A stretch of 64,000 bases of DNA, from the NCBI GenBank assembly GCA_963698255.1, contig CAVOQD010000019.1, positions 1 to 64,000 on the forward strand. The letters are read 5' to 3'. Positions 1 through 10,237 of the stretch are shown here, piece by piece. The stretch is from JAWKOK01 sp963698255. Lineage in GTDB: Bacteria; Chloroflexota; Anaerolineae; Caldilineales; Caldilineaceae. Under the pieces are notes generated by a model. That model did no database searches. It was not told where the DNA came from and was given only the letters and a program-made list of their open reading frames with translations. Position numbers and translations under genes: made by a program. The stretch's first letter is position 1. Each line of letters begins with the position of its first letter.

Positions 1-111
1 TAAGTTCCCGGCTTGCGCCCTCCTGGAAGCTTCCTGAAGGACAGGACGTCTTGCATTCAGCTTCCACGAAGGTCGAAACATAATGATCTGAACGCTCACT
101 TAGCTTGGCCA

Positions 112-130
112 GGCGGAATGGCGTTCCGCC
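112..130. repeat. Short hairpin repeat
   Basis: GGCGGAA and TTCCGCC flank a 5-base loop and are followed by a CTACATAGGTC tail. The layout (small palindrome next to a GTAGGTC-like tail) resembles the pair at 5200-5299, so this is probably one member of an interspersed family. Nothing else recognisable lies in bases 1-265. Confidence 0.5.
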
Positions 131-265
131 CTACATAGGTCGAACTTCTACACGGAAACTTGTTTCTAGACGGCCTCTAGATGGGTAGCAATGACAGCGG
201 ATTGATGATCGAAGATTGGCGATCGGGGAGTAGGAATTGCGCGGTTGCGTATGTTGACTTTTTCA

Positions 266-1241
266 TCACCAACTGTCGGCGACGAGCACACCCGATGCAA
301 ACTGAATGTGCATCGCCTTCTCCTCGTGAACCACAATCGTCGGCAACTGGTGTTGTGGCCGGAACGTCGAGCGCGTGTTTGAGCAGTAGCTCCTCGTCGC
401 CAATCGTTAGCCGATAAGGACTCCTCCATTCCGCCGTGCCGCGCATGAAGTTGAACGCTCGGCGGGCCGACCAGGCGCGATCCAGGCGAAAATCTTCGGC
501 CTGCGGCCATGGCTGGTAGCTGCCGCCCGGATGTTGCGCTTGACGCCGCTCTTCTCCTCGCTCGATCGTGTCCAGCACGTCGACCAGGAGTCCGCCGCCG
601 ACTTCGGCCAGTCGCCGATCCGCACCGGGACCGTCGATCCCGTCCGGCAGCAGCACATCCGCCTGATCGGCCAGGTCGCCTGTGTCCAAGGTCGCATCCA
701 TCCAATGCACGGTTACGCCCAGCGGATTGATGCCGTCGCGAAGCTGCCAGAAGAGCGGTGCAGGGCCACGATAGTCGGGCAGACGAGACGGATGCACGTT
801 GAGGAAGCCGTGCGCCGGCATAGCGAGCACTGCTGCGGGAATCCGTCTCGGGAAACAGGCCACACAGGCGATGTCGGCATTCAGTGTGGCCAATAGCTTG
901 ACGGTTTCCGGTGCAGTCAAGCTGTCCAAGGCATAGACCGGCAGCCCATGTTGCCACGCTATGTTGACGGTATTGGTCGCCACATATGACCCGCTGCCAA
1001 GGCTGATCTCCAGTTCATCGACAGGCGGCGCAGTCGCCGATGGCGGATCGATCTTTTCATACGCCGGCGATCCATTCACGCTCGGCACGGCAGAACGGTC
1101 GATGATCACCGCAGCGATGTTGATGCCCGCCTGCAACAAGATCTCCAGCACAGTCCGCGAATAGACACCGTTCATGCCCCAGAAGATCACCCGCGCTTTT
1201 TCCCCATTGCGCGTTCGGTTGACATCTCTTCCACCTGACAC
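266..1241 (-). CDS. Formyltransferase-family protein, methionyl-tRNA formyltransferase-like
   Basis: The formyltransferase fold is recognised from HPSRLPDYRGPAPLFW (about residues 145-160) and the following GVTVHWMDATLDTGDL, which match the catalytic His and Asp motifs of Fmt, GART and ArnA enzymes. It should transfer a formyl group from 10-formyltetrahydrofolate to an amine. The substrate is not evident, and the C-terminal Fmt domain looks short, so a role other than initiator-tRNA formylation is possible. I chose the GTG at 1241. One frameshift lies near base 334: removing one base there continues the protein as IVVHEEKAMHIQFASGVLVA to a stop at 266. The length is then about 324 residues, normal for the family. 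It is divergent from yggX. Confidence 0.7.
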
Positions 1242-1282
1242 CTATAATCACAGATACTGATAGGTCGATGGATCTGAGTTTT

Positions 1283-1391
1283 GCCACAGATAAACACAGA
1301 TGGACTCAGATTCACAGATATTTTCTTGCACAACTCCGTATCACCCAGAAATATCTGTGCCAATCCGTGGAAATCCGTGTCCATCTGTGGC
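1283..1391. repeat. Long imperfect palindrome (CACAGAT family)
   Basis: GCCACAGATAAACACAGATG at the left end is mirrored by CCATCTGTGGC at the right end, with further pairing inside (CACAGATATTT against AAATATCTGTG). It lies between the divergent formyltransferase and yggX genes. A relative with the same CACAGATGAACACGG wording lies at 7949-7989. Confidence 0.6.
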
Positions 1392-1426
1392 AAAAACCGG
1401 AAGCAACCAACAAAGGTAGGCAACCC

Positions 1427-1723
1427 ATGGCACGTATGGTCAACTGTGTGAAACTTGGACGCGAACTGCCGGGTTTGGAAAAACCGCCCTATCCCGGCGA
1501 ACTGGGCCAGCGAATCTACGACAACGTATCGCAGGACGGCTGGGATGCCTGGATGGCGCATTCGGTCATTCTGATCAACCACTACGGACTCAGCTTCGCC
1601 GATCCGCGGGCCGTTGACTTCATGAAGGAGCAGATGGAAGAGTTCTTCTTCGGCGAGGACGCCCAGATGCCCGAAGGCTGGACACCCGAAGGGCAGACGG
1701 TCAAGGGCGCGCCGCAGAAGTAA
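1427..1723 (+). CDS. yggX: Probable Fe(2+)-trafficking protein YggX
   Basis: A 98-residue protein with the YggX hallmarks: an early Cys (MVNCVKLGRELPGL), the YPGELGQRIYDNVSQDGW block, and a C-terminal EGWTPEG. YggX proteins are small cytosolic proteins linked to labile iron and to protection of iron-sulfur clusters from oxidants. I chose the ATG at 1427, preceded by AAAGGTAGG. A longer reading frame upstream only translates the palindrome. Length matches the family (about 90 residues). Transcribed alone. Confidence 0.85.
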   Translation: MARMVNCVKLGRELPGLEKPPYPGELGQRIYDNVSQDGWDAWMAHSVILINHYGLSFADPRAVDFMKEQMEEFFFGEDAQMPEGWTPEGQTVKGAPQK

Positions 1724-1741
1724 CGGCTCCAGAACATCACC

Positions 1742-1839
1742 GATAGACCGCGGATTAGACGAATTTGGCGAATAGGGCCGGATAAAAATCCGGAAAAATC
1801 CACGGAGATCCGCCTAATCCGCTCCATCCGCGGTCTATC
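1742..1839. repeat. Intergenic palindrome (GATAGACCGCGG family)
   Basis: GATAGACCGCGGATTAG at the left is mirrored by TAATCCGC...GCGGTCTATC at the right. It lies between the convergent yggX and ATP-grasp genes, where it could act as a two-way transcription stop. A near copy is at 49508-49605 and degraded relatives are at about 37094-37195 and 48030-48075. Confidence 0.65.
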
Positions 1840-1858
1840 CTTGCAGCAGGCCAAATAG

Positions 1859-3117
1859 TTAGCCCCCAAAGAGCAAAAACTCAGGCGCAATGTCGAAGAC
1901 GAGTCTGGCGTGTGCAGCGCGCAGTGCCGACTCGACTTCCGCCGGACTACGCCCTCTGGCGAAGATGAAGCCGAGATAGCTGTCGCCTTCGGGCAGCGGC
2001 GAGATGGAGTAGTTGATCTTGGCCGTGATCTCCACCCCTTCAACGCCCGAAACGTTGGCGGCATCGTCAATCCCATCCACACCCTTGAGCACGCCGGCCT
2101 CAGGAATCGGAATCATCATCACGCCGCTGGCCTGCTCTTCGCGTGACGTCGCCTCCAGGGGCAATCCACAGGCCTGACGCACGATCAACTCCTCCAGCGA
2201 CCCATTTATCCCAAAACGCAACGTCTGCGAACAGAGTCCGCCGATCGATCGGCCGGCCACTTCGAGCATCCATGGGCCGTCGTCATTGACGCGCAGCTCA
2301 GCGTGGACAGGCCCCGTTCGCAGCCCCAGAGACTCGTGCCGCCTGGGCCACGGTGTCGGCAATGGCGGTCTGGACCGCCTGCGGCAGCCGAGATGGCGTC
2401 ACATAGATCGTCTCCTCGAAGAAGGGGCCATCCAGCGGGTCCGGCTTGTCAAAGAGCGCCAACACGATCAGGCGCCCATCGTCGAGCAGTCCCTCCAACG
2501 CCACCTCGACGCCCGGAATGAATGATTCAACGAGATAGGGATGGGCTGCATCGGCCGGAAACTGGTCATTCAGCAGCCGGGTCAGTCGAAAAAGGGCCGC
2601 GGTGAACTCATCTGCGTTGTCGGCACGGATGACGCCGCGGCTGCCGTTCAGATTGAGCGGCTTGACCACGCAGGGGTAGGGAATCTGTTGGGCCACGGCC
2701 TGGGGATCGTCGGCGGTGGAGAAGCGCTCGAAACCATGGGCAGGGCACGCCGGCGGCATCCATCCGATCGCGCATGCGATGTTTGTCGCGGGCCGCGTAG
2801 GCGCTTTCGGGCGAGTTGTGGGGCAGCCCCAGCAACTCGGCGACCCTGGCCGCGATCAGCGTGCCGCTGTCGTCGACCGCCAGCACGGCGCTGATCGAAC
2901 GTCGGCGGGCAAGCTCGGCAATGGCTTGGGCCGCGCCCGGATCGTCGAAGTCGAACCCCTGCGCCTGCTCCCAGTGATCGGCCAGTTCCCGGCTCATGTT
3001 GACCACCGGCGTCACGTCGATGCCAAGCTGCTCCGCTGCCTGGTGAAAAGCCCCGGCGCGATAGCTGCGCGCACCGGTGAGCAGCATCAGGCGTGGGCGT
3101 ATCGGTTCTTCCATCAT
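1859..3117 (-). CDS. ATP-grasp family ligase, frameshifted
   Basis: An ATP-grasp enzyme of about 419 residues. The N-terminal half has LMLLTGARSYRAGAFHQAA and a Rossmann-like preATP-grasp domain. The centre has PYPCVVKPLNLNGSRGV, the ATP-binding lysine strand and loop, and YLVESFIPGVEVALEG. The C-terminal part has LEVAGRSIGGL with the metal-binding acidic residue. Such enzymes join a carboxylate to an amine or thiol using ATP; the substrate cannot be read here. Two frameshifts (near 2745 and 2350) split it into three pieces. The ATG at 3117 overlaps the TGA of the permease gene by four bases, so the two are probably translationally coupled. Confidence 0.75.
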
Positions 3118-4827
3118 TGGGAATCCTTCTTCTTGGCCGATTTCATCGGCGGATCGATTGACCCGCGCAACAGCCACCAATAGAAGAGTAGCAACAGAAC
3201 CGTGGGCAGCAAAATGGCGAGGCCAATGACGGTCGGCGCTATCGACGGATCAAAGACCAGCCGGCTGGCCATGCCACTGCCCAGCCCCAGTGTTCGAGAT
3301 CGACCATTGGAGAGCACCAGTGCAGCGGCCATTTCGTGGGTCACGATCAGGAAGCTGAGCAGGACCAACCACTTGGTTAGAGACGGGCGGCGGAACTGAT
3401 GTAGTGGGTCGATGGTGGTTCGGTCGGCCCCCCGGCCCCCAATCCTGGGGGAGGCTGGCTCAGCAACGCTTGGATGCGCCGGCGTTCCCCCCAAGGTTGG
3501 GGGGCTAGGGGGGCTGCCGGCGGTGGCTGACTGATCTGTTGGGTTATTTACGCCGTTCTGTACCGCGCCCGGACGATCAGTCCATTTGTTGTCGCGCAGC
3601 ATCAGAGCAACCAACCAGGTGCCGATGCAGATAGCGGCCAAAGCGTAGATCAATGTCAGCAGCCAACGGCCATCGCCCAAATGCAATTGGCTCTGCAAGC
3701 CGGCCAGCGGGACAAATGCAGATCGGCAGCGTTACCAAGCCGAGAATGCCAAGCGCCGAGGAAAGCCGACCGGACCAGGGAGATTTCCAGTCGGCAAGCT
3801 GGCGACCCAATGGAAGGGCGACGGCTACAGTCGCCAGCGCGGTGATGCCCGCCATGACCAATGTGTTGGCCAACCAATAGCCGTAGTCGAAGTTGCCGAA
3901 GAGTTGGCGAAGCGCACTGGGCCATTCGGCCACATTCAGGCTCATAACCAACGGCACCGACAGCGGCAAGAGTAGCGCAACCATGGCAAGACCTGCTAGA
4001 ATCGGCCGCCCAAACGTATGTGCGGGCTGACCGGTTGCCGGCTTGCGATCATCCAACTCCGGTTTTCCACCTCGACTCGCCATGACAGATTGGCTCTTAC
4101 CCGAGAAATGGACGATCCCCCATGCCGACAGCGCCAGTAGCGGGACCAGCAAGAGCGCCATGACGGCTGAATGCACCGGCAGACCGCCGGCAACGCCGGT
4201 CTGATAGATCCAGCTTGCCAACAGATGCGAAGCGTTGAACGGAGCGCCGCCATTGAGCAACAGAACAACCGCCGCGTCTGAGAGCACCACGTAGGCGCTG
4301 AAGCAGAGCGTCAGACCGATGGCCGGGCTGCGCCGGTTCAACGGCCAGGCCAGCAGCAGGAAAAGTGTGGTGAAGGGCAGAATCCGCCAAGCCTGGATGG
4401 CGGCGATGGCCAACAACGTCGGCCAGATGTCCTCGCCGGCCAGGGCCAGCGTGGGTGCGAAGATCTGTCGCCAGGCCGGCATGGTCAGCGCGAACGGCAT
4501 GGCCAGCGGCAGGAGCAAGAGCCAGGCCATACCGCCGTGGTTGCGCCTGCCCTGCTCCACCAGGGCGACGCCGGCAAAGCCAAGCAGAAAGACCGAGAGG
4601 CAGGGTGAAGGCCAGCACGATCAGCGTGTTGCGCAGCGCTGGCGAAAAAGATAGCTGCGTGCAATGGACAGGGCTTGGGCAGCGATGCCGGTGATCCCGG
4701 CAGGCGCTGATGATTGTGGAAAGAGGGCGCCGACGCTGATCAGCAGGATTGATGCAAGGATGGCGAGCAACGTCACGACGGCCAGACCCGCAAGCGCATA
4801 GGCGGCGTAGCGCCGTAGCGAAGTCAC
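3114..4827 (-). CDS. Polytopic membrane protein, ABC-transporter permease-like
   Basis: About 570 residues with some ten hydrophobic segments, beginning with a membrane anchor (YALAGLAVVTLLAILASILL). The segment arrangement with LRNTLIVLAFTLPLGLSA and WLANTLVMAGITALATVAVA resembles two fused binding-protein-dependent permease domains, as in iron or thiamine importers. No ATPase or binding protein is adjacent, so the transport role is tentative. Frameshifts lie near 4640 and 3700. An 85-bp palindromic repeat sits in frame in a hydrophilic loop (3427-3511) and adds a Pro/Gly-rich insert. The protein ends KKKDSQ, overlapping the ATP-grasp start. Confidence 0.55.
3427..3511. repeat. Palindromic repeat embedded in frame in a coding region (copy 1)
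   Basis: CCCCCAATCCTGGGGGAGG and CCCCCCAAGGTTGGGGGG form the two ends, joined by a GC-rich centre containing AACGCTTGGA. It encodes part of a Pro/Gly-rich loop with the segment SPRIGGRG. A second copy, in the same orientation and the same frame relative to its host gene, lies at 47034-47110. Confidence 0.75.
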
Positions 4828-4915
4828 AGCTTACTCCGCGATATTGGACTCAGTACAGGTTGGAGCGAATGGTCACACAGGTTCTGAGGCCGGCTTTCAG
4901 CCTGCCAGCCCCGAT

Positions 4916-5155
4916 CCTGGTTTTCCTTTACCCACATCTCGGTGGCATGGAGAAACGCCGATGGCGACCGAACAGGCTTGAGCCTGTTTTCCGTAGCAGG
5001 CGGCGGTTTCAACCGCTGCCCGCCTGGCCCGGCCTGGCGATGCCGGTTGAAACCGGCATCTGCTACGGAAAACGTGCTCAAGCACGTTGGAGGATGGCGC
5101 ATTCGCGACCGCTGCATACCCCATGCCACCGAGAGGTGGGTGAAGAAAACGAGGC
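4916..5155. repeat. Compound palindromic element of about 240 bp
   Basis: The outer arms pair CCTGGTTTTCCTTTACCCAC with its near complement ending at 5155, each followed inward by TCTCGGTGGCATGG or its complement. Nested inside are smaller palindromes: ACAGGCTTGAGCCTGT, GCGGTTTCAACCGC, CCGGTTGAAACCGG and CGTGCTCAAGCACG, the first and last next to mirrored TTCCGTAGCAGG/TGCTACGGAA. Both strands translate into similar open frames only because of the symmetry. The whole gap 4828-5264 holds no gene that I can support. Confidence 0.75.
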
Positions 5156-5199
5156 TGAATCGTCGACCTAACTTGAAAGCACAATGAATGCATGGTGTT

Positions 5200-5299
5200 G
5201 TAGGTCACACTTGCAGTGTGACAACTCCGCGAATGAGACCTGTTCAACTCAGGCGACGACTCGGCTAATGAAGCTCGTCCGACTGCAAGTCGGACCTAC
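5200..5299. repeat. Paired small palindromes, GTAGGTC family
   Basis: GTAGGTC followed by CACACTTGCAGTGTG at the left is mirrored by GTCCGACTGCAAGTCGGAC followed by CTAC at the right. The right half overlaps the end of the glycolate-oxidase-like gene and supplies its last codons and its stop. Confidence 0.6.
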
Positions 5300-7906
5300 G
5301 AAAGCCTGATTCCGTAAAGAGAAACGCACCAGGATTCAAAATATGGGCCGGATCCCAGCGATCCTTCAATTGACGCATGAGCGTCTGAGCCGACGGCTCA
5401 TAGCCCCAACGCTCGATTGTGTCCTGAAATGACTCCGGCATGGACAAAACGACAGCATATCCGTCCATGGCCGATTGCAGGCTGCCGCAGTGCAGCTACA
5501 GCGGCCTGGGCGCTCGCTTCGTCGGTGTAGAGTCCCTTGGCGTAGACGAGTCCGCTGGCGCAGTCGATGCAGAGTTGCAGGCCATCTCCGGACTGGGCGG
5601 TTGCCGGGTTGTTCGGCCAGGAAGCGATCCAGATGTTTGGCCGGCACGCCGGCACGCATCAGCATCTGATCGTCCTGCGTTGATGCGAGGAACCCGGACC
5701 AGACATCGAGTCCGCTTCGATCGGTTTCGATGATCAGTTGCGCTCCGTGCGCTCTCAATGTGTTGCTGACCGCCGCCAGTTCGGCCTCCACATCTTCGGG
5801 CAAACCTTCGGCGGTGTAGAGCAGTGTGTAGTCCGCGCCTGCCAGACCCGGAACGTCGGCATTTTGCACCAGCACAACTGCCGACGCAATCAAGGCGTGG
5901 CCCATCGCATGTCCGGCCAACGTGAGTCCTTGCGTCAGTGTCGACACGGGAATCGCCAGCGTGCGCCGGGCGCGCGGCAGCGGAATGAGCTTGAGCGTGA
6001 CATCGGTCAGCAGCCCCAGCGTGCCATGGGAGCCGACAAAGAGTTTGGGCAGATCGTAGCCGGCCACGTTTTTGACCAACGGGCGTCCGGCCCGAATCAC
6101 TTCGCCCCTGGCCATGGCCACCGTGGCGCAGAGCATGATGTCGCGCAGACCGCCGTAGCGCATGCGTTTTGGCGCGTTGATGTTGGACGCCACCAGCCCG
6201 CCGACCGTTGTCTCGGGCCATGGAGAGGCCAGCGGCGTCTGCAATTTGTGTTCGGCCAGAAAGGACTGAACGTCGCAGAGCAGCGTGCCTGCGCCGACCG
6301 TCACATTGAGATCGTCGGGCGCGAAGGCGAGAATGCCCTGCATCTTCCCGGTCGACAGGCGGATTTCGGCGTTGCCCAGCGGGCCATCGCCGATTCGCAC
6401 GCTGCTGCGCGCTTCGCTCAGTGCGGCCAGCCCGGCGGCAGCTTCCTGCGCATTGGCCGGCGTGAAAACGTCCGAGGCGGGCATCAGCGGGGTCAAGCGC
6501 TCCGGAACCGGCGTGATGTCGGGAAAGACTTTGCCCGGATTGAAGACGTTGTCCGGGTTGAAGATCGCCCGCACATCGAGCATGGCCGCCAGCTCGGCGT
6601 CGCTGAACATGAGCGGCATGTAGGCGCGCTTTCTCCATGCCGACGCCATGTTCGCCGGTGATGCTGCCGTCGCGGTCCAGGCAGATCTGGATGATCTCCT
6701 TGCCGGCTGCATGCACCCGCTCCATCAGCTCGGCGTCGTTGACATCACAGAGGATCAGCGGATGCAGATTGCCGTCGCCCGCGTGGTAGAAGTTGGCCGT
6801 GCGCACATCATAGCGGTCGCACACCTCGGTGATCTCGGCCAGGACTGCGCCCAACTGGCTGCGGGGCACGGTGACATCGGTCAGCACGTAGTTGGGCGAC
6901 AGACGGGAGAAGGCTCCGGCCGCGCTCTTGCGGCCATACCAGATCTGCTGTCGCTCCTCCTCAGTCTGGGCGAAGCGGATATCGTAGCCGCCGTTGTTGT
7001 CGAGCAGATCGGCGATCTCCTCCATCTGCGAATCGAGGCTCTCGGGGTAGCCGTCGACCTCGACAATCAGCGCTGCGCCGGCGTCGATGGGCAGCCCCGC
7101 ATGGGTGAACTCCTCGATCATGCGCATGCTGCGCTGGTCCATCAACTCCAGCGTGGCGGGAACCAGACCGGCCGCAATCACGGCGGAGACGGCTTTGCCG
7201 GCCGCGGTCTCCGATTCGAACGAGACCATCATGGTCTTGACGCCGGGCGGATTGGCGATCAGGCGCAGCCGGGCTTCGGTCACGATGCCCAGCGTGCCTT
7301 CGCCGCCCACGACCAGTGCGCTGAAATCGTATTCGGGATAGTCGACGGCCTGTCCGCCCAGCGTCACGATCTGGCCGTCGGCCAGCACCAGTGTGAGGCC
7401 CATGATGTAGTTGGTGGTGACGCCATATTTGAAGCAGTGGGGGCCGCCGGCGTTGGTGCCCAGATTGCCGCCGATGACCGATGAGCGTCCGCTGGCCGGA
7501 TCGGGCGGGTAGTAGAGGCCGACCGTCTTCACCATCTGATCGACGACCAGGTTGACGGCGCCGCTCTGCACATGGGCAGTTCGCCCGCGTACGTCCAACT
7601 CAAGCAGGCGGTTCATCTGCGAAAAGACGACGACAATCCCGCCCAACTCCGGGACGACCGCGCCGGATAGCCCTGTGCCCGCGCCGCGGCGATCAACGGC
7701 ACGCCGTGTTCGTGGGACCAGCGCACCAACTTGCTGACATCTTCACTGCTGTGGGGATAGATCGCACCGTCAGGCTTGCCGCGATCAAAGCCGGCGTCAA
7801 CCTCGTAGGTGATCAGCTCGACCGGGTTGGTGACCAGTTGACTGCTGTCAAACAGATCGGTCGGCAGCGGGATCGGTTCTGTGCGCTTGGTCTTTGGATC
7901 GCCCAC
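5265..7906 (-). CDS. GlcD-GlcE fusion, glycolate oxidase-type FAD-linked oxidase
   Basis: About 880 residues carrying two glycolate-oxidase subunits in one gene. The first half is GlcD-like: FAD-binding GGNLGTNAGGPHCFKYG, VGGEGTLGIVTEARLRL, then the C-terminal DGNLHPLILCDV and GEHGVGMEK motifs and a typical end, NPDNVFNPGKVFPDI. Without any stop it runs on into a GlcE-like half: ETTVGGLVASNINAPKRMRY, VGSHGTLGLLTDVTLKL and a final DPAHILNPG. These subunits oxidise glycolate or D-lactate with electrons passed to GlcF. No GlcF iron-sulfur gene is adjacent. Frameshifts lie near 7650, 6640, 5610 and 5465. Start ATG at 7906. The last dozen residues come from an intergenic repeat. Confidence 0.8.
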
Positions 7907-7948
7907 GCTCCTAGCTCCTGGCTTTGGTAAAGATGGTGAAAAGATCAG

Positions 7949-7989
7949 CCACAGATGAACACGGATAGGCTCAGATTTTCACAGATGAG
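7949..7989. repeat. Fragment of the CACAGAT palindrome family
   Basis: CCACAGATGAACACGG followed by CACAGATGAG matches the wording of the larger palindrome at 1283-1391. It lies directly outside the left end of the insertion sequence that starts at 8013. Confidence 0.4.
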
Positions 7990-8012
7990 TTTTGGACGGA
8001 TTCTACGTCATT

Positions 8013-9591
8013 ATTGGACTTTGGACAAGCGGCCTTACATAACGTGGCCGAATAGTTGACAATAAAGAAGAACTGCGCCAGAAGTAGGGCATGAATATCA
8101 AACAAGCCACTACAGACCTGGAGCAGTTCCGGGAGTCATTATACCAGAACTTAGAAAATCGAGCCGATACGTTGATGGACCTGCTGGATGCCATGTGCAG
8201 TATGCCATCGGCGAAATCGGTGGTGGAATATAGCCTGGCCAGCGTTTTTCGGCCGAGTTACTCGACGCTCTTCAAAGCGATAGCCGAGATGGAGTTGGAG
8301 GAGATGTGGTTGCCCCATCGGTTGGCACCTTATCTCCCAAGGCCTCAAGGATGGCCATTCTGGCTGTTGATGGTAGACGTTACGCCTGCGCCTCGACCCT
8401 ATGCGCATACACTGGAAGACCGCGGCATGGTCTATCAACCAGAGGTGGTGAAAGGCAAGTTGCCGGTGACTATCGGTCATCAGTATTCGACAGTGTCGCT
8501 GGGATTGGAGGTCGAGGAAGGTCTTTCTACCAGTTGGGTGCTGCCCTTGCTCAACGAACGAGTGTCAACCGTTCAAGACAAAGAGATGGTTGGCGCTGAC
8601 CAGATCAAGGCATTGCTACGAGATGAAAAGCTGCCATTTGGTCGAGAATTCACTGTCGAGGTGGGGGATAGCAGCTACAGCAAGCCGGCCTATCTCTACA
8701 GTCACCGTCAGTTTCCGGATCTGGTCACCATCGTTCGGGCCAGAGGAAATCGAGTCTTCTATCGTCAATATGAACCGACAGAAGAGGAAAAAGCGGCTAC
8801 AAAGGCCGGTCATCCTACCTGGTATGGGGAACGGTTTGCTCTGGCAGACCCGACAACTTGGGGCAAGCCGGATGAAATCCTGACCTTGCCGGAGACAAGT
8901 CGTCGAGGCAAAGTCTATCAAGTAGAGATGCAAGCATGGCATAACCTGTTGATGACAGGTAAGCGCAAACCCGTCCTCTTACCCATGCACGAACATCCTT
9001 TCACCTTGGTGCGCATCGTGCGCTACGATGAAGATGGCAAGCCGGCCTTCAAGCATCCGCTCTGGTTGATCGTCATGGGTGAAAGACGCCATGAACTGAC
9101 CTTGTTGCACATCCAGCAGGCCTATACCAGCCGTTTCGATCAGGAACACTTTTTTCGTTTCGGCAAACAGAAGCTGCTTTTGGCTGATTTCCAGACGCCC
9201 GATGTCGAGCATGAAGAACACTGGTGGCAACTCGTTCATATCGCCTATGCTCAACTTTGGATGGCCCGTCATTTGGCTGATGTTCTGCCAAATCCTTGGG
9301 AACGCTACTTGCCGGCCATGAAGCAGCGTCTCACTTCCCCAACCCTGGTGCAGCGAGATTTCGCCAGGATTATTCGCCAGTTGGGGACACCGGCTCAACC
9401 GCCCAAACCCCGAGTTATTTCAACGGGACGGCGCAAGGGCACCAAATTGCCCAAACGACCACGCCGAAAAGTGGTCGTTAAGAGCCAGATCGCTGCTCAA
9501 GCGGCCTGATTTTGGTTCGATTATTCAATTGTAAAGGTTCGCTCTCTACTCGATTTCAGTCGAGGTGATGGCGCTTTGTCCAAAGTCCAAT
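8013..9591 (+). mobile_element. Insertion sequence of the IS4 superfamily, intact
   Basis: The left end TTGGACTTTGGACAAGC (from 8014) and the complement of the right end, TTGGACTTTGGACAAAGC (ending at 9590), form terminal inverted repeats of about 18 bp. They enclose a single uninterrupted transposase gene. I could not define a clean target-site duplication, although both flanks contain TCATT. The right end has truncated a minus-strand secreted-protein gene. No frameshift is present, so the copy may be recent. Confidence 0.85.
8091..9509 (+). CDS. IS4-superfamily DDE transposase
   Basis: A 472-residue transposase. Residues 345-359 (YTSRFDQEHFFRFGK) fit exactly the Y-(2)-R-(3)-E-(6)-K signature of IS4-type transposases, which holds the catalytic Glu. 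Candidate catalytic Asp residues are in LLMVDVTP (about residue 102) and in EVGDSSYSKP. The C-terminus is basic (TGRRKGTKLPKRPRRKVVV), as expected for DNA binding. It cuts and joins DNA at the terminal repeats of its own element. The gene fills the element and is the only gene between the inverted repeats. Confidence 0.85.
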   Translation: MNIKQATTDLEQFRESLYQNLENRADTLMDLLDAMCSMPSAKSVVEYSLASVFRPSYSTLFKAIAEMELEEMWLPHRLAPYLPRPQGWPFWLLMVDVTPAPRPYAHTLEDRGMVYQPEVVKGKLPVTIGHQYSTVSLGLEVEEGLSTSWVLPLLNERVSTVQDKEMVGADQIKALLRDEKLPFGREFTVEVGDSSYSKPAYLYSHRQFPDLVTIVRARGNRVFYRQYEPTEEEKAATKAGHPTWYGERFALADPTTWGKPDEILTLPETSRRGKVYQVEMQAWHNLLMTGKRKPVLLPMHEHPFTLVRIVRYDEDGKPAFKHPLWLIVMGERRHELTLLHIQQAYTSRFDQEHFFRFGKQKLLLADFQTPDVEHEEHWWQLVHIAYAQLWMARHLADVLPNPWERYLPAMKQRLTSPTLVQRDFARIIRQLGTPAQPPKPRVISTGRRKGTKLPKRPRRKVVVKSQIAAQAA

Positions 9592-10156
9592 GAATCATTG
9601 AGCATGCTAGTATTGCAACCTTTGTCACCGCACAGATACAGAGAAACAGACACGGTCTGGCCATCTGAAAGAAGCGATAGCAAGAATCAAATCTGATCTC
9701 TCCTAGCACCGTCGGAGTAACGGTGTGCGAACTAGTGAGCATGAAGGAATATGCCTTTGTTTCGTCCACTTGATCTAGAAGGATCTCACGGTCAAAGTCG
9801 ACATGTGGAAACTCTGATTCTGATGACAAGGGCGAAACTGATCCCCGGATATGAATCGTTCTGCCCGTCCTTTGCTGTGTAGCCGTTGGCGTGACAGTTG
9901 GTGTCGCGTTCCCGACAAGAACGCTGGGAACAGGGGCTGGAGGGATGGTAGGCACTTGGGAAGCAGGTGTGCTGGGAGAAGTCGACACGGTGGGAACGGC
10001 TGTTTGCATCCGCAGCAATAGCTGATTTCTATCAGCCGCAACCACATTCATTGAGTTATTGTCGTTAAGCATTGCTCCACTGATGAAGATAGCCAACGTA
10101 GACAGAATCAACGATGAAGTGAGTAATGCATGCCGGATCCGATTCTGGGTTTGCAC
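9592..10156 (-). pseudogene. Secreted Thr/Pro-rich protein, 3' end removed by the insertion sequence
   Basis: The protein starts MQTQNRIRHALLTSSLILS, a signal peptide or membrane anchor, followed by a Ser/Thr/Pro-rich spacer (TPTVTPTATQQRTGR) and a domain beginning IHIRGSVSPLSSESEF. The reading frame runs into the right end of the IS element at 9591, and its last 25 or so codons are element sequence. The original C-terminus is therefore lost. Codon use and base composition are AT-richer than in flanking core genes, in keeping with the accessory region. Function unknown. Confidence 0.6.
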
Positions 10157-10237
10157 AACTGCCTCCCTTGTGTATCCATACTTTTAGTATCTAACTTCAG
10201 GTCGCGTTAATGCCTGAAACGATCCCCATGTGCGAGA

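Noticed and set aside
1187..1582. Minus-strand gene of 131 residues and an N-terminal extension of yggX
   Set aside because: Both translate the CACAGAT palindrome; the yggX start with its ribosome site is at 1427.
4742..5247. Several open frames on both strands with similar translations
   Set aside because: They translate the arms of one compound palindrome and so mirror each other; no start signals or family resemblance.
8013..9591. Target-site duplication of the IS4-type element
   Set aside because: TCATT occurs near both ends but not at the same distance from them, so no duplication can be claimed.
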